The notes under the pieces: model-generated
What the model saw: only the letters and a program-made list of their open reading frames with translations
Database searches by the model: none
Told to the model about the DNA's origin: nothing
Assembly (NCBI GenBank): GCA_034696485.1
Contig: JAQIWT010001348.1
Span: 1-11,211 of the forward strand
Reading direction: 5' to 3'
Origin: Isohypsibius dastychi
Taxonomy: Eukaryota > Tardigrada > Eutardigrada > Parachela > Isohypsibiidae
DNA: 11,211 nt
Shown: positions 1 through 9,301 of the stretch, one piece after another
Layout of the letters: the number at the start of each line of letters is the position of its first letter
Position numbering within the stretch: the first letter of the stretch is position 1
Position numbers and translations under genes: made by a program

Positions 1-102
1 GTCAATATTCAGAGGGTTCATTTTCAGCACCATCGCCATCGCCATCCCTTTTGGGCTTAGCGCAATCAACCCATTAAGCACACTACTGTTTCTCAACCAG
101 CT

Positions 103-946
103 TCATTCTAGACATAATTCACACTCACTAGAAAGTGATCTTCCAGCCCTGAAATTTTTCGGCACGCTTTTAAATGGGATGACATTTGCAGGTGTACGTC
201 GAGCATAACTTCTATCCCCAGCAGCGGTTCGAGCTCGAACAAGCCTTCTTTCAGGAACTTCCGGCAATTCAGAAGAAGCCGAGCGCCGCACGCGTTTGAC
301 CACAGTTTGATTCATGTCAGATTTGGCAATCTTTGCCCCAGGAGGCGGAGTGATGTTTTCCGCTTTCCTTTTGGGCTGTGAAGTATTTCCGGAAGTCTTC
401 AAGGGAAGTTTTTTGGAAAAAGAAGATTTGGTACTGCAAGGTGAAACACAACTCTTCGAAGGGATACATGCTTGGAAATATTAAAGAACTCACGTTTGGT
501 TATTTGATTTGGAGAGATCCATCTGACTTTTGCGTCGAACTTCTGATCTCACAAGCTTCAGTTCTTCCTCAGTTTCTGAAAACATCACCAACACAATGTC
601 AACGTTATGATATCAACTGGACGGTCATCAAACTGCCAATTTGAAAATCCAACCAACCTTCTTGTTCTTTCTTCAGCTTTGCGTTCTTTATTTTCAGTAG
701 ATCATCTGAAAAACAAAATGGCGTACTTCCTGTCGCAAAATGAGAAGATGTCATCATACTGTCTTTGGAAACGCTTTTCAGCTCTTTCTCGTAATCTAAA
801 ATAAAACACAATTTATCCGGGTGGATCTAAAAAGTCAGGAAAACTGTGACATCACCCTGGCAAGTTTCGTCGAAATGCTCCAAAACACGTTTGAGGGATT
901 TCTTGAACTCCTCTCTGTTGCCGATCGTCTCGTCCGATGGTGGCAT
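103..946 (-). CDS. Coiled-coil basic nuclear protein, possibly Borealin-like (5 exons)
   Basis: Exons (minus): 946-856, 795-760, 705-658, 575-494, 433-103; introns of 60, 54, 82 and 60 nt, all GT-AG with matching phases, giving 195 aa. Residues about 10-75 are charged and heptad-like (FKKSLKRVLEHFDE, then YEKELKSVSKD, then KKEQEETEEELKLVRSE), so probably a coiled coil. Residues about 86-195 are Lys/Arg/Pro-rich with an NLS-like PKRK (106-109) and a TPPP motif. The start is the first ATG after an in-frame TAA. The VLEHFDE...LLK stretch and basic TP-rich tail resemble Borealin, the chromosomal passenger complex subunit that helps target Aurora B to centromeres, but Borealin's conserved central helix was not found, so no symbol is given. 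The 54-nt second intron is in frame and stopless and could be retained. The 3' end is uncertain: a gtgagt donor at about 127 could replace the TGA at 103-105. The gene structure is well supported; the identity is weak. Confidence 0.6.
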
Positions 947-1198
947 CTTCAGAAGTTGGAGCCACAGAATACTTGGATATGCAGCGCGAGAAATTTACGG
1001 AATCGAATGAAGCGATAAAATCAAAACTGACGACTTCGAAAGAAGCTGAAGGAAGGAAGTCAACAATTTTGAATTCAAAACAACAGAGGTGAGTGGGGGG
1101 GGGGGGGGGGCATGGGGGCTGATCATGTGAATGCGGTGGTTGTGCGTGTTGTCCGCTCCATATGGATGACCAATTTCTTTCCCAGGCTTGTCATTTGA
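937..1198 (+). CDS. Candidate small two-exon ORF (54 aa), unrecognised
   Basis: Exon 1 runs 937-1088 and exon 2 1186-1198. The 97-nt intron has a good donor (CAGAG|gtgagt) and a strong acceptor (tttctttcccag). The joined frame starts MVASSEVGATEYLDMQ, is Lys/Glu/Ser-rich and probably helical, and ends QQRLVI before TGA. I do not recognise a family. Its ATG lies 10 bp inside the start of the minus-strand coiled-coil gene, so both cannot easily use ordinary 5' UTRs; translation might instead begin at the second Met, codon 15. The intron carries the G16 tract. Alternatives are a noncoding 5' exon of the opposite gene's promoter region, or chance. Good splice sites and coding-like composition are the only support. 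Confidence 0.33.
1095..1110 (+). repeat. G16 homopolymer tract
   Basis: Sixteen consecutive G residues lie seven bases into the putative intron of the 54-aa ORF, followed by cat and five more G. The exact count is likely to be error-prone in assembly. G-quadruplex formation on the plus strand is possible but is inference. Confidence 0.9.
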
Positions 1199-1371
1199 AT
1201 AATTTTGAATTGAAACTAGTCCGTTTCCGGTCCAAACATTGTTTATGTTCTTTCATGTTCAACTCTTCTGCCCGAAAGGTATAACACTGGCTAAAATCTG
1301 ACAATAGCTGATCGTTCTGAGTTTCTAAAACATGTATGTATACCAGGAGATAAGAACAGAAAAAACGATAA
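1199..1371. other. Short intergenic spacer
   Basis: This lies between the candidate 54-aa ORF (plus) and the ABITRAM stop (minus). It should hold the ABITRAM 3' UTR. No AATAAA on either strand and no further gene was seen. Confidence 0.5.
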
Positions 1372-2603
1372 TCACAAGGTTGTCTTTCCACTATTAAATC
1401 TTAGTTTAACGTAAGAGAGCTCATCAGACAGTGTTGTTTTAATGCTGTCCATTTCAATGTCGTTAGGCATAATGATAGCGATGTATCCGGTCACCATCGG
1501 CTGCAATGAATGGATACTATTAGCATAACTAGCTCTGGCCCAGGAGATTACGTTAAATACGACCGTTGAGTAACTTACATCTTCGAGCAGCGGAGCTGGG
1601 TTTTTCGACAGCTCAGCGTTGACTTCTAAGAGTTTTCCGGTGAACTGACATCGGACGGCATACTCCGAATCATCCGAACATTTTATGGAACATATCGTGG
1701 AGCCAGGAACGAGAAGGTGTGCGCCCTGGATGACAAATGAATTAGTTGGTTTCGAAACTGAAAAACGGTGATTTTCGATGCTGACCTTTTTGTGATATCC
1801 TTGCCCTTTGCTCTGACTGCGATCGAGTCCTTCAGAAGTCAAGAAATCAACAGATGTCGGAGTTTTCTTGAGTCTGACAACCGGATGTGAAGGAGCCAGC
1901 GTGAAAACACACAACCTGTAATGAAAATATAATATTTTAGTCAGCGTAGAATATCGCGCTCTCACTGCAAATGCAATTCAATCCAACGGAACAACCTCGG
2001 AATACGTTTTGAATATTACAGTGCAAAATGACAGCGTACTTGTTTATATGGATGAGAATGCAGAAATCTTCCTGATGATCGGGCCGACTATCTGGAAAAA
2101 GAAAGGTCAACGTGCACGTAGCTGTTCATCTGTCGCATCACAAACCACACTCAAGTCAAACAGTTCATTCCACAATTCAAATTTTGCATCAGATTGTCCT
2201 TCACCGATCTACCTCTTTCTGAAGAAATCAAACCGTTTTTTTAGAACTTTTCTTTAGGTGGAAGCACATAACTCAGGATAGCCTTTAAATAAATACTGCC
2301 TACATTATTTACAATTAAGTTTATTTAGGAGTAGGACGTACCGAGTTGAAACATTCTCGTGTAGTTCGTAGATACATATTTGGGCAGGTCCATTTCAACG
2401 GGAGATGAATTTCTGCAAATTTAAAACACCTGTTGAAAACCATATTTTAGCTCACAGTCAGACGAAACACCGATTCGAAAAAAGCTTTGATTTTCAGCCG
2501 AAAACGAAACCATCGTACAAATACAACTGTGTGATAACTTTCACCTTGCATCCTTCCACAGCATTTCCTCGGTAAGCCGTTCGCAATTACTAATGGCCTC
2601 CAT
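1372..2603 (-). CDS. ABITRAM: ABITRAM (FAM206A/Simiate) homologue, 6 exons
   Basis: Exons (minus): 2603-2545, 2412-2342, 2091-2040, 1915-1786, 1725-1579, 1500-1372, together 588 nt encoding 195 aa (human about 181). The family is recognised from ungapped blocks: EDFCILIH (human EDHCILQH), LCVFTLAPSHPV (human ICVITLAESHPV), KKGAHLL at an exon junction (human KRGAQFL), CSIKCSDDSEYAV followed by GKLLEVN, and GYIAIIMP. In mammals the protein is nuclear-speckle and F-actin associated (actin-binding transcription modulator); the fold is lipoyl/GcvH-like. Exon 1 (MEAISNCERLTEEMLWKDA) was chosen because its gtgaaa donor joins in phase to the exon beginning at 2412; an in-frame ATG at 2393 would give a protein starting MDLPKYVS. 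Introns 4 (60 nt, 1785-1726) and 5 (78 nt, 1578-1501) are in-frame and stopless, so the genomic sequence reads through, but homology shows they are introns. The gene is divergent from INTS2. Confidence 0.85.
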
Positions 2604-2974
2604 ATCGGCATACAACAGAGTGTTCCAGAAAATACCCACAACCACAATCCAATCCTTTCAAACCGAGGACTGAAGCAATTTACGAAATCTGAATCTGAAC
2701 CTAACTGTGAGGTTTTGAAAATCGGAGCGGAGATCAAATCATTCAGTTAGCGGGTCACAAACTGCCCACACTCTCCCACAAAAGCTGCAAGAGAAGTTGG
2801 AAGTCCGACCAATCAAGGAATGAAGTTCAACTCTAATTTCCAGTTCCAGTAGAGTTTTGCAGTTTTATTCTGTGAGGTTGCCATCCGCTCTGATCCATCC
2901 ATTTGTAATCAAGCGATAATTTACTGAACAGTTCAATTTCTCGAGTGGATGTTGAATGTGAGCCCGGAGTGATT
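2604..2974. promoter_or_regulatory. Divergent ABITRAM/INTS2 promoter region
   Basis: The two start codons face away from each other across 371 bp. A CCAAT motif lies at 2809-2813, about 160 bp before the INTS2 ATG; no TATA box was convincing. Open frames on both strands here match no family I know. The region may contain noncoding first exons or extra N-terminal INTS2 exons (candidate pieces 2844-2871 and 2932-2974). Confidence 0.45.
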
Positions 2975-5900
2975 ATGAACGTCTTCAACGATCCTCTGCT
3001 CAAAGAGCGACCGTTTCTCAAAGGTATCTTTTTGCACTTTTATGTCTACCTACGTTCTGAATATTGTTTTTGATATGCTTTTCAGGCAGAACAGCTCATC
3101 TTACTACACCGGGACGAAAAACAGGACGAGACAACAGGTGTAATGATAATACGGCCAAGCAGGAAAATCGAAAAGATGAGCTGGAAATACTTGGGAAGAA
3201 ATTGATAGAAATTGACCTAAAGGATATTCGTCGCGATGCTCTGACTGATTTCAATGTCAGGTATGATATAGCCTTCTTCAGGCCGTTTTATTGGGGTATC
3301 GTAACTAATTTTGCCCGTATTATTTTTGTGGAAATTATTTCTTTTTTAGATATATATTCAAAATATGAAATAATGACTTTTTCTTTTTATTTCGATATTT
3401 CTTAATCCGATATTTTAGGACGAAGTTGGGAACAGATGCTGGCACGCTTGAACAATTTGGTTCATCCAGTTTGGTGCCGAACTCGGAAGGGAAACCAGCG
3501 GCAGAATTCACAAGAGCGAACTGGGAACTCAAAATTCGGATGGTTCTGCATGAAGTTTTGCGAGTCGACCATTCTGTCAAGGTACCTCACCTTCAGTCAA
3601 TTGTTGCTCATATTGTTCATATCAATAATGTCTCGGTATTTAGACTGCCCCGACAGTTTCGGCTTCGAGATGGGAATGGAAAATTTATCCGTCGGAAGTG
3701 TTCTCGGCGACTTCATGTCTTGACTCAGTCTCTCGCCTTCTAGCAACCTTTGCTTCCGGTGAGAGCTCGTTGTGATTTCTAAATCTTCCGTTCGTGGCAT
3801 CAAAATTTCTGTAACTTACGTTGTTGAAAATGATCGACGAGTTGGACAAGTTTGGTACTTGTCGTAGTCTCTGAGTGTTTTTATTTCTTTCCGCCCGATG
3901 TTTTTTTTGTTGGTTTGTTTTTTGTTTCCGATGTTTTTCCTTCAGGAAGTTTTTTTACGAGTTCTTCGTTTTGCAGCATTTGAAACGGTTATTGCCTTCG
4001 ACGCTTTCTGCCATTCAGTTCTCCACTTACCTCATGGATTATGGTTTCTTGGGAATATCCTGATCGAAAGCCCCGAGAACATCCTACCTTGTAAGACCAT
4101 TCTGTTCAACCTGTTAAATTTTTCGAATCATGTGTTTTCTTCTAGTCTGTGATTTCCTGACCAAACAGTGCACGGGTGACGACTTGGAAGATGCTGCCAG
4201 CATCTTCTACAGCCGCACTCTTGCCTTTATTGGCCGAATATTTCCCAACTATCTTATGTACCTCAGACTTCTAGCGGTAAGTTTTATTCGAAATTTGCTC
4301 GTAAACATTATTGAATCGGAAGTTGAAACTAGAATTAGATACTTCTTTTTTTATTTTTAATGCTATTTGAACTTAGTTGTCGGTTCTGAATTTTCGTCTT
4401 TTCTTTAGATCAACCGCCAGAAATACTTCAACTTGGTTCTCTACAGCACCTTGCAGCATTATAGACTGCGTGGTCAGCAGCTAGAATCCACATCAAGTGA
4501 CCCTGCTTCGCACAAGGAATCTTCTTTGGAAGAAAACTTGGCGGATTTATTCTACGAACTCCTCGTCGCTCCTGAAAATGACAGCAAAGCAAAATTATGG
4601 GCATCTTCCAACATTCGTATTGCTGGACAGGTAAATAATTTTTCATGAAGCTTGATAAGACTGAATTGACTCACATATTTTTAAATTTCAAGTTTATTTC
4701 AAAGAGTTAAATCAACATAGCATCTATTTCACTGATTGTAGAAGAGAATGTACTGTAGAAAAGTGGCTAACATGGGGAGTCATTTCGGTAATCGCGAGAT
4801 TTGGTCACCTGAAATCTAACGTGATTTAGATCGAATGCTTTTGTCTTGTATTGCTTACTTGAAACTTCTGTCGCGATTTTCGGCTGTTGCCTTTTTATCG
4901 ATATAAAGTTTTTTTTGTTTTGATTTAACATAACATCTTTTTTGCATAATTTTTGGTTACTTCTTTTGGAAAGTAATTTTCAGCTTAAGAGAGGTGATTA
5001 CCTGGTTGGAATTGTTTTAATCTGTAAATGCTCATAGTCAGGTTTTTGTTTTAACATATTTGATTGGATTGATTGCAGGATCTTGTGAAATTGTGCTTAA
5101 ATGTTCTTTTTTCTAGACTTCGAATAAGCAGTTTGAGGAATGTCGTCTTCAACTTCTCGTTCACGCCTACAAAACCCTCCCTCCGGATTCGCTCAATATC
5201 CCCGACACGTTGATACCAGCGGCATCTCGAATCATAAGAATATTCATAAATATCAAAGAATCAGCAGGCCTTTCGCTGACTACCGAAGAATATCGAATTT
5301 TGGCTAAACTGATTATTTGCCGGACTTCCATGTCTTCCGCCGGAAACGCCTACGTTATTCTTGGATTATGTTGTTTCACCGCTCTCCCCGACTTATTCGT
5401 CGATCATTCGGTGACTCTGGAATTCATTCAGTGGATTAATTGGCAGCTGAGCGTTGATGTTGCGGAACTGGAAGCAGGAGGAACTTTTCTGGAAGTTCTG
5501 TTGCTCCTCGCCTCTCATTTGAGGGCGAGTCAGTATAAGGACGTAACCGGGATTTTGAATGAATATTTGGGAGTTCGGATACATTTGAAAGGAAACATGG
5601 TCGTCAAGTTGAAGAACATACTGTTCCCGGATATTTTCAAGGAAGAAACATTGCTGAAGCATTCGCTTAGAGTTCCGCCGACAAGGAATCTGAATTCGAC
5701 GTTCCAGTCAGCACTTCCGCTAAACTGCATTCACAGCTTACTGCAGAGCAAGTCCTTTGCGACGTGCAATATTTCGGTCAAGGTAAGGTGTTTATATGGT
5801 TGATGAACTATTGCAGTTCGACTTAAATGAACATGGTAGCTGGTCTTCGGATAATATGAAAGGATGTTCAGTAGAAACGTGGCTGCAACCAAGTGAATCA

Positions 5901-8732
5901 TGGTTACATTATCGAGACTCAGTCTTTTCAAACCTAACGTGATTTAAATAGGATATGTTTGTCCTGTATGGTTACCTGTAGTTTTTTACGCGATTCTCAG
6001 CTTCTGCCTTTTTATCGAAATTGAACGATATTGGTTTTCGACGACAAAAATTAACCTACCCCGATCTTTTCTTTTCAAAATGGATACGAAGAAATACCAA
6101 AAAGTTGTTTTTACTGAAATCTGCCAAATAATCAAGAGTAATTCGTATCGAAATATCTGATACCATTGGTTTATATTTCGTGATATTGAAAAACTGATGT
6201 TAGTTATTTTGTCGTAGGATTGGATTTTGAGCCAAGTTGCACGGTGTTCCCTGCCCATTCATCCAATGATGATCCATGTTTTGGCTTTGTACGTCCAAGC
6301 GACACTTCCGGTGGTTAAAAAAGCGCTTCACGCCGCAGACGAATACATTTGCCATCAGCAGCCCTTCTCGCCGGTCGAGATTCTGTCCATTATGTTCGAC
6401 AAGTCTGACTTGACCAAGTCGCAAATCAGAAGTCTACGAACTGTCGATTTGTTCCGAGGGGATGGAATGAGTGACCCTTATGTTAATGTACCGAAAATCT
6501 TGATGGCATTCTTCGTCCTGGCCTATAACGAATTCCATCGGACGAATTTGAAGCTTTTCTGTAAGTGATCAAGCTAAACAGAGATGAAACTAAACAGAGC
6601 GAAATATGATTGATTACATCGAAAAACAAGACTTCCCGGTCGAAAATGTCATTCTCTTTTTTTAACAAAAAATACTAGGCAGAAATCTTTTCGTTGTCAT
6701 AAATCCTTCATAAAATTTAAAATTTATTCAAGAATTCATTCAAGATTTGAGTTTTGCCTTGTTTTTCAAAGTGGCCAAATCCGCGTTGGATGTTAATATT
6801 TCGTACTGTTTCCAGTGTTGGCCAAGTCGCAGAGCAGTCCGCCATACGGAATGGACGTGATCGAGAAGATCCCGTTCAAACAGTTCCTCGCATTGACTGT
6901 CCAGCATCACAAGCTCTTCGAACCACTTGGCGATATTTTGAGCCGTTTAGTTCTCCAAGTACTCCCACAACTTCGGACTGTGTTTGATCAGGCGGAATCA
7001 ACTTGGGCTACAGAGACCTCCGAAAACAAGCCCGGTAAATTTCCGGCTGTGCCGATTGATTCAACCGGAAATGCAACAGCGATAGCGCGGTATTTGGACA
7101 CCTTGGTCCGACTTCCAAGAAAGAGCATTGGTGGGTGTATGGATGATTTTGTGATGCTGATACCGAGAGTTATTCGGGAGGATCTGGATTCGACATCGCT
7201 GAGCGCTGTTGAGAAAGTTTGGATGATACTGGCAGATATCGACCCGAATGCGTAAGTCCTGTCGAAATTGGTTTTCAATTCACTTCAGCATCGAGGACAA
7301 ATACGTCAGGCTTAGAAAACAGCATATTCAAAAAAATGATTCAAATTAAATTTATTGTGAATGTGAATTCGGTTTCAAAAACTGGAAAATTTGACGTTTG
7401 ACCTCATTTATTTCCAGACTCTTGCTCGCGACAACTCATTCGTTTTTGGAAGAGGAGAAGCTGATTGTTCCGCTGACCTTCCAGGACCTTTGTTTTGAAC
7501 CACTTCATGTTCTCCGTTGCAATGAGATTGTCTTTCAGTAAGTTTATTAAATTAGAGCAGTTTTTGAGCTAGGCACAACACTCCCTGAGCTAGAGACATC
7601 GCTTGTTTGAATTTCATAACTTAGAAGAACTCCATGAGTTTTGCAATAATTAGTTGTGATTTGTTGAAGCATGTTCTTGGAATCACTTGCAAAATTGTTA
7701 AAATGCGGAAATTTCGAGTAGTTTGTGCCTTTCGAAAATATGCACTCCGTGTTGTTGAATATAAATTGTCATTTCCGTTCTAGGAAGCCCCACCTGACCC
7801 GCATCCTCATCAGAACCTTTGCTTTTTTCCTTGCCGCTTCCAAAGTCTTCATCAATCAGCAGTTGGACGAAATCGACCAAAAAGAGCTGCTAAAAACCAA
7901 CGTTGACGTGATCGATGCCGTGCGTGAGGAACGCAAACGCGCCATGTTTCATCTTCAGGGTAGTGTCGCTGCACAAATCCTCATAGAGCAATGTGCTATA
8001 CCCAACAGAAGCCCAACTGACTTCCGGTTGATCAAGAACTTGCCGGAAAGTCAAAGTGTCATATGCACTTATATCCACCAGTTGATCATCGCCAACCCGA
8101 CGTTGGCCAAATTAGTTATCTTTCAAGGTACTCACCAACTTGCTGATGTCAGTCACTGTGTCAATCTTACGGTTCTTCATTTTCAGGATTCCCGTCGTCT
8201 TCGATTCCGAGTATAGTGCGTGGAGTAGAATCGCTGCACATCACATTTGATTATCTCCATGAAGCCATGTCGTTGCCTTCTATCGAAAAGAAGGTGTTCG
8301 CACTCGAACTGACCTCCTATCTTTGTGTCAAATTCAGAATACAGCGAACACTCATCATCGCCAAGTTGGCCGTTGATGTTATCTTTACGATGCTTTGTGC
8401 GTATCCGCAATCGATTCGAAAACAGGTACTAACTACGGACACTTGCTCTAAGGAGAAGTTGATTAGTCAGCTTTATTGGGTTTTAGGTGATTGGAGTGGG
8501 TGCGGCGTGTCTGGCTAGATTAGGCAATATCTTTCCGCCATTAAGAGACGATTGTTTGGAGATATTGGATCTGATGGTTGTCCTAGAAAGAGCGGATACG
8601 AGATCGAGGAGGTCGTGGATGGATGACGTGAAGGGTGTGCTTGGAACGAGGATGCGGAGAACTAATTCATTGACGGAAGTTTTGAAAGCTGCGAAGATCT
8701 GTGCGAGTGGGAACGTCCCTTTGAGTTGCTGA
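2975..8732 (+). CDS. INTS2: Integrator complex subunit 2 (INTS2), 14 exons
   Basis: Exons: 2975-3023, 3086-3260, 3419-3581, 3644-3727, 3946-4090, 4146-4276, 4409-4630, 5117-5782, 6218-6560, 6816-7251, 7418-7537, 7784-8127, 8187-8425, 8487-8732. They total 3363 nt, or 1120 aa (human 1204), with all phases agreeing. INTS2 is a helical scaffold subunit of nuclear Integrator, which cleaves snRNA and nascent mRNA 3' ends and attenuates RNA polymerase II. Diagnostic blocks are ALPLNCIHSLLQSKSF...SVK|DWI across the 5782/6218 junction (human SIKDWI), PLHVLRCNEIVFQ (human PLIVLRCDQ), ANPTLAKLVIFQGFP (human ADPNIAKLVHFQGYP), AKLAVDV and FPPLRDD. Residues 1-40 are poorly conserved, so the start is the least certain part. 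The exon 4 donor (gtctct, 3728) is weak but gives an ungapped alignment to human up to the WFL block. Exons 1-7 form a short-intron 5' half; introns 7 and 8 are long and carry a shared repeat. Confidence 0.92.
4740..4908 (+). repeat. Diverged repeat, copy A, in INTS2 intron 7
   Basis: This intronic segment (intron 4631-5116) shares an ordered series of words with the next INTS2 intron: gtagaaa.gtggct, taacgtgattta, a tgtttgtcctgta-like block, cgcgat.ttc.gct, and gcctttttatcga. Order and approximate spacing are kept, with identity judged by eye only. Boundaries are approximate. No ORF or terminal inverted repeat was seen, so it may be a decayed non-autonomous transposon or a segmental duplication. 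Confidence 0.7.
5855..6030 (+). repeat. Diverged repeat, copy B, in INTS2 intron 8
   Basis: Partner of the repeat at 4740-4908, in the same orientation, inside intron 5783-6217. Shared words include gtagaaacgtggct (5871 on), taacgtgattta (near 5936), gcgattctcagcttctgcc, and ctttttatcga near 6008. The intervening exon 8 is not duplicated. Boundaries are approximate. Confidence 0.7.
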
Positions 8733-9301
8733 TCTTTTTTGGACAATAATGGTTTGTTCGGACCTAGGTCCGAATTATGGTTCACTGATAAATATTCGAA
8801 AATGAAAGCGGAATAACGTTTACAAAGATATGGATGACTTCAAGAGCTTCAGTAGTTGTGATAAAGCAAATCGGAATGCCATCGCATGTAATCTGCATGA
8901 ATAGTTGGTTCTTGCGCATATACTGTAGACCATGGTTCACCGCTACAGGTGATTCCGTTATTACTGATGCAGGCATTTACAAAACTGCACCATAACTGTA
9001 CAGTGCTATTGTAGTCAGGTGCGATTGCGTAATATTTATTTGTATAAGCCGACTAGAATCGATTTGTTGGAAGTCCCATTCAGCTGGTTTCAAACCTGCT
9101 CTACACTTCGAGTTCTATTGATTTCGATTAATATGACGGTAGCTGGTTTTGTGATGCCTCATGCCACAAAGTGAAATTTTGGTATAGCTTGTTCCTAGTC
9201 ATACAGTGGATTTGAACAACTTGAGATCATAACCGTGATATCCCTTGGTGGTTGACTGAATATTCGTGCACGTGAGAACATCTGGGTTGTTTGCATAAAT
9301 C
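8733..9301. other. Intergenic region between INTS2 and the SDR gene
   Basis: This should contain the INTS2 3' UTR and the SDR promoter. The only clear structure is the 18-bp palindrome at 8757-8774. No plus-strand AATAAA was seen close to the INTS2 stop. Short minus-strand open frames here (for example 8782-8976) resemble nothing I know. Confidence 0.5.
8757..8774. repeat. Perfect 18-bp palindrome
   Basis: TTCGGACCTAGGTCCGAA is its own reverse complement. It begins 24 nt after the INTS2 stop codon, in the predicted 3' UTR. As RNA it has no natural loop unless the centre opens. It could be a dimeric protein-binding site or a cruciform; a function is not known. Confidence 0.85.

Noticed and set aside
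30-47. Short catcgc/gatggc hexamer repeat
   Set aside because: Only about three units; not a meaningful array, probably low-complexity coding or UTR sequence.
821-1018. Plus-strand 65-codon frame containing FVEMLQNTFEGFLELL
   Set aside because: It is antisense to exon 1 of the coiled-coil gene, whose splicing phases agree throughout; treated as a shadow.
2447-2737. Minus-strand 96-codon open frame starting MISAPIFKTS
   Set aside because: It overlaps ABITRAM exon 1 in another frame, and the spliced ABITRAM frame explains the region better.
2657-2750. Plus-strand stretch reading THNHNPILSNRGLKQF and ending in TAG
   Set aside because: It follows an acceptor-like cag, but no partner exon or family supports it; it lies in the divergent promoter region.
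6574-6599. Two copies of ctaaacagag in INTS2 intron 9
   Set aside because: A 10-nt direct repeat in an AT-rich intron is expected by chance.
6988-7278. Minus-strand 96-codon open frame
   Set aside because: Antisense to INTS2 exon 10; no recognisable protein.
8483-8785. Minus-strand 100-codon open frame
   Set aside because: Antisense shadow of the last INTS2 exon, which matches the family C-terminus.
8782-8976. Minus-strand 64-codon frame in the INTS2-SDR gap
   Set aside because: No good start context, splice partner or family similarity.
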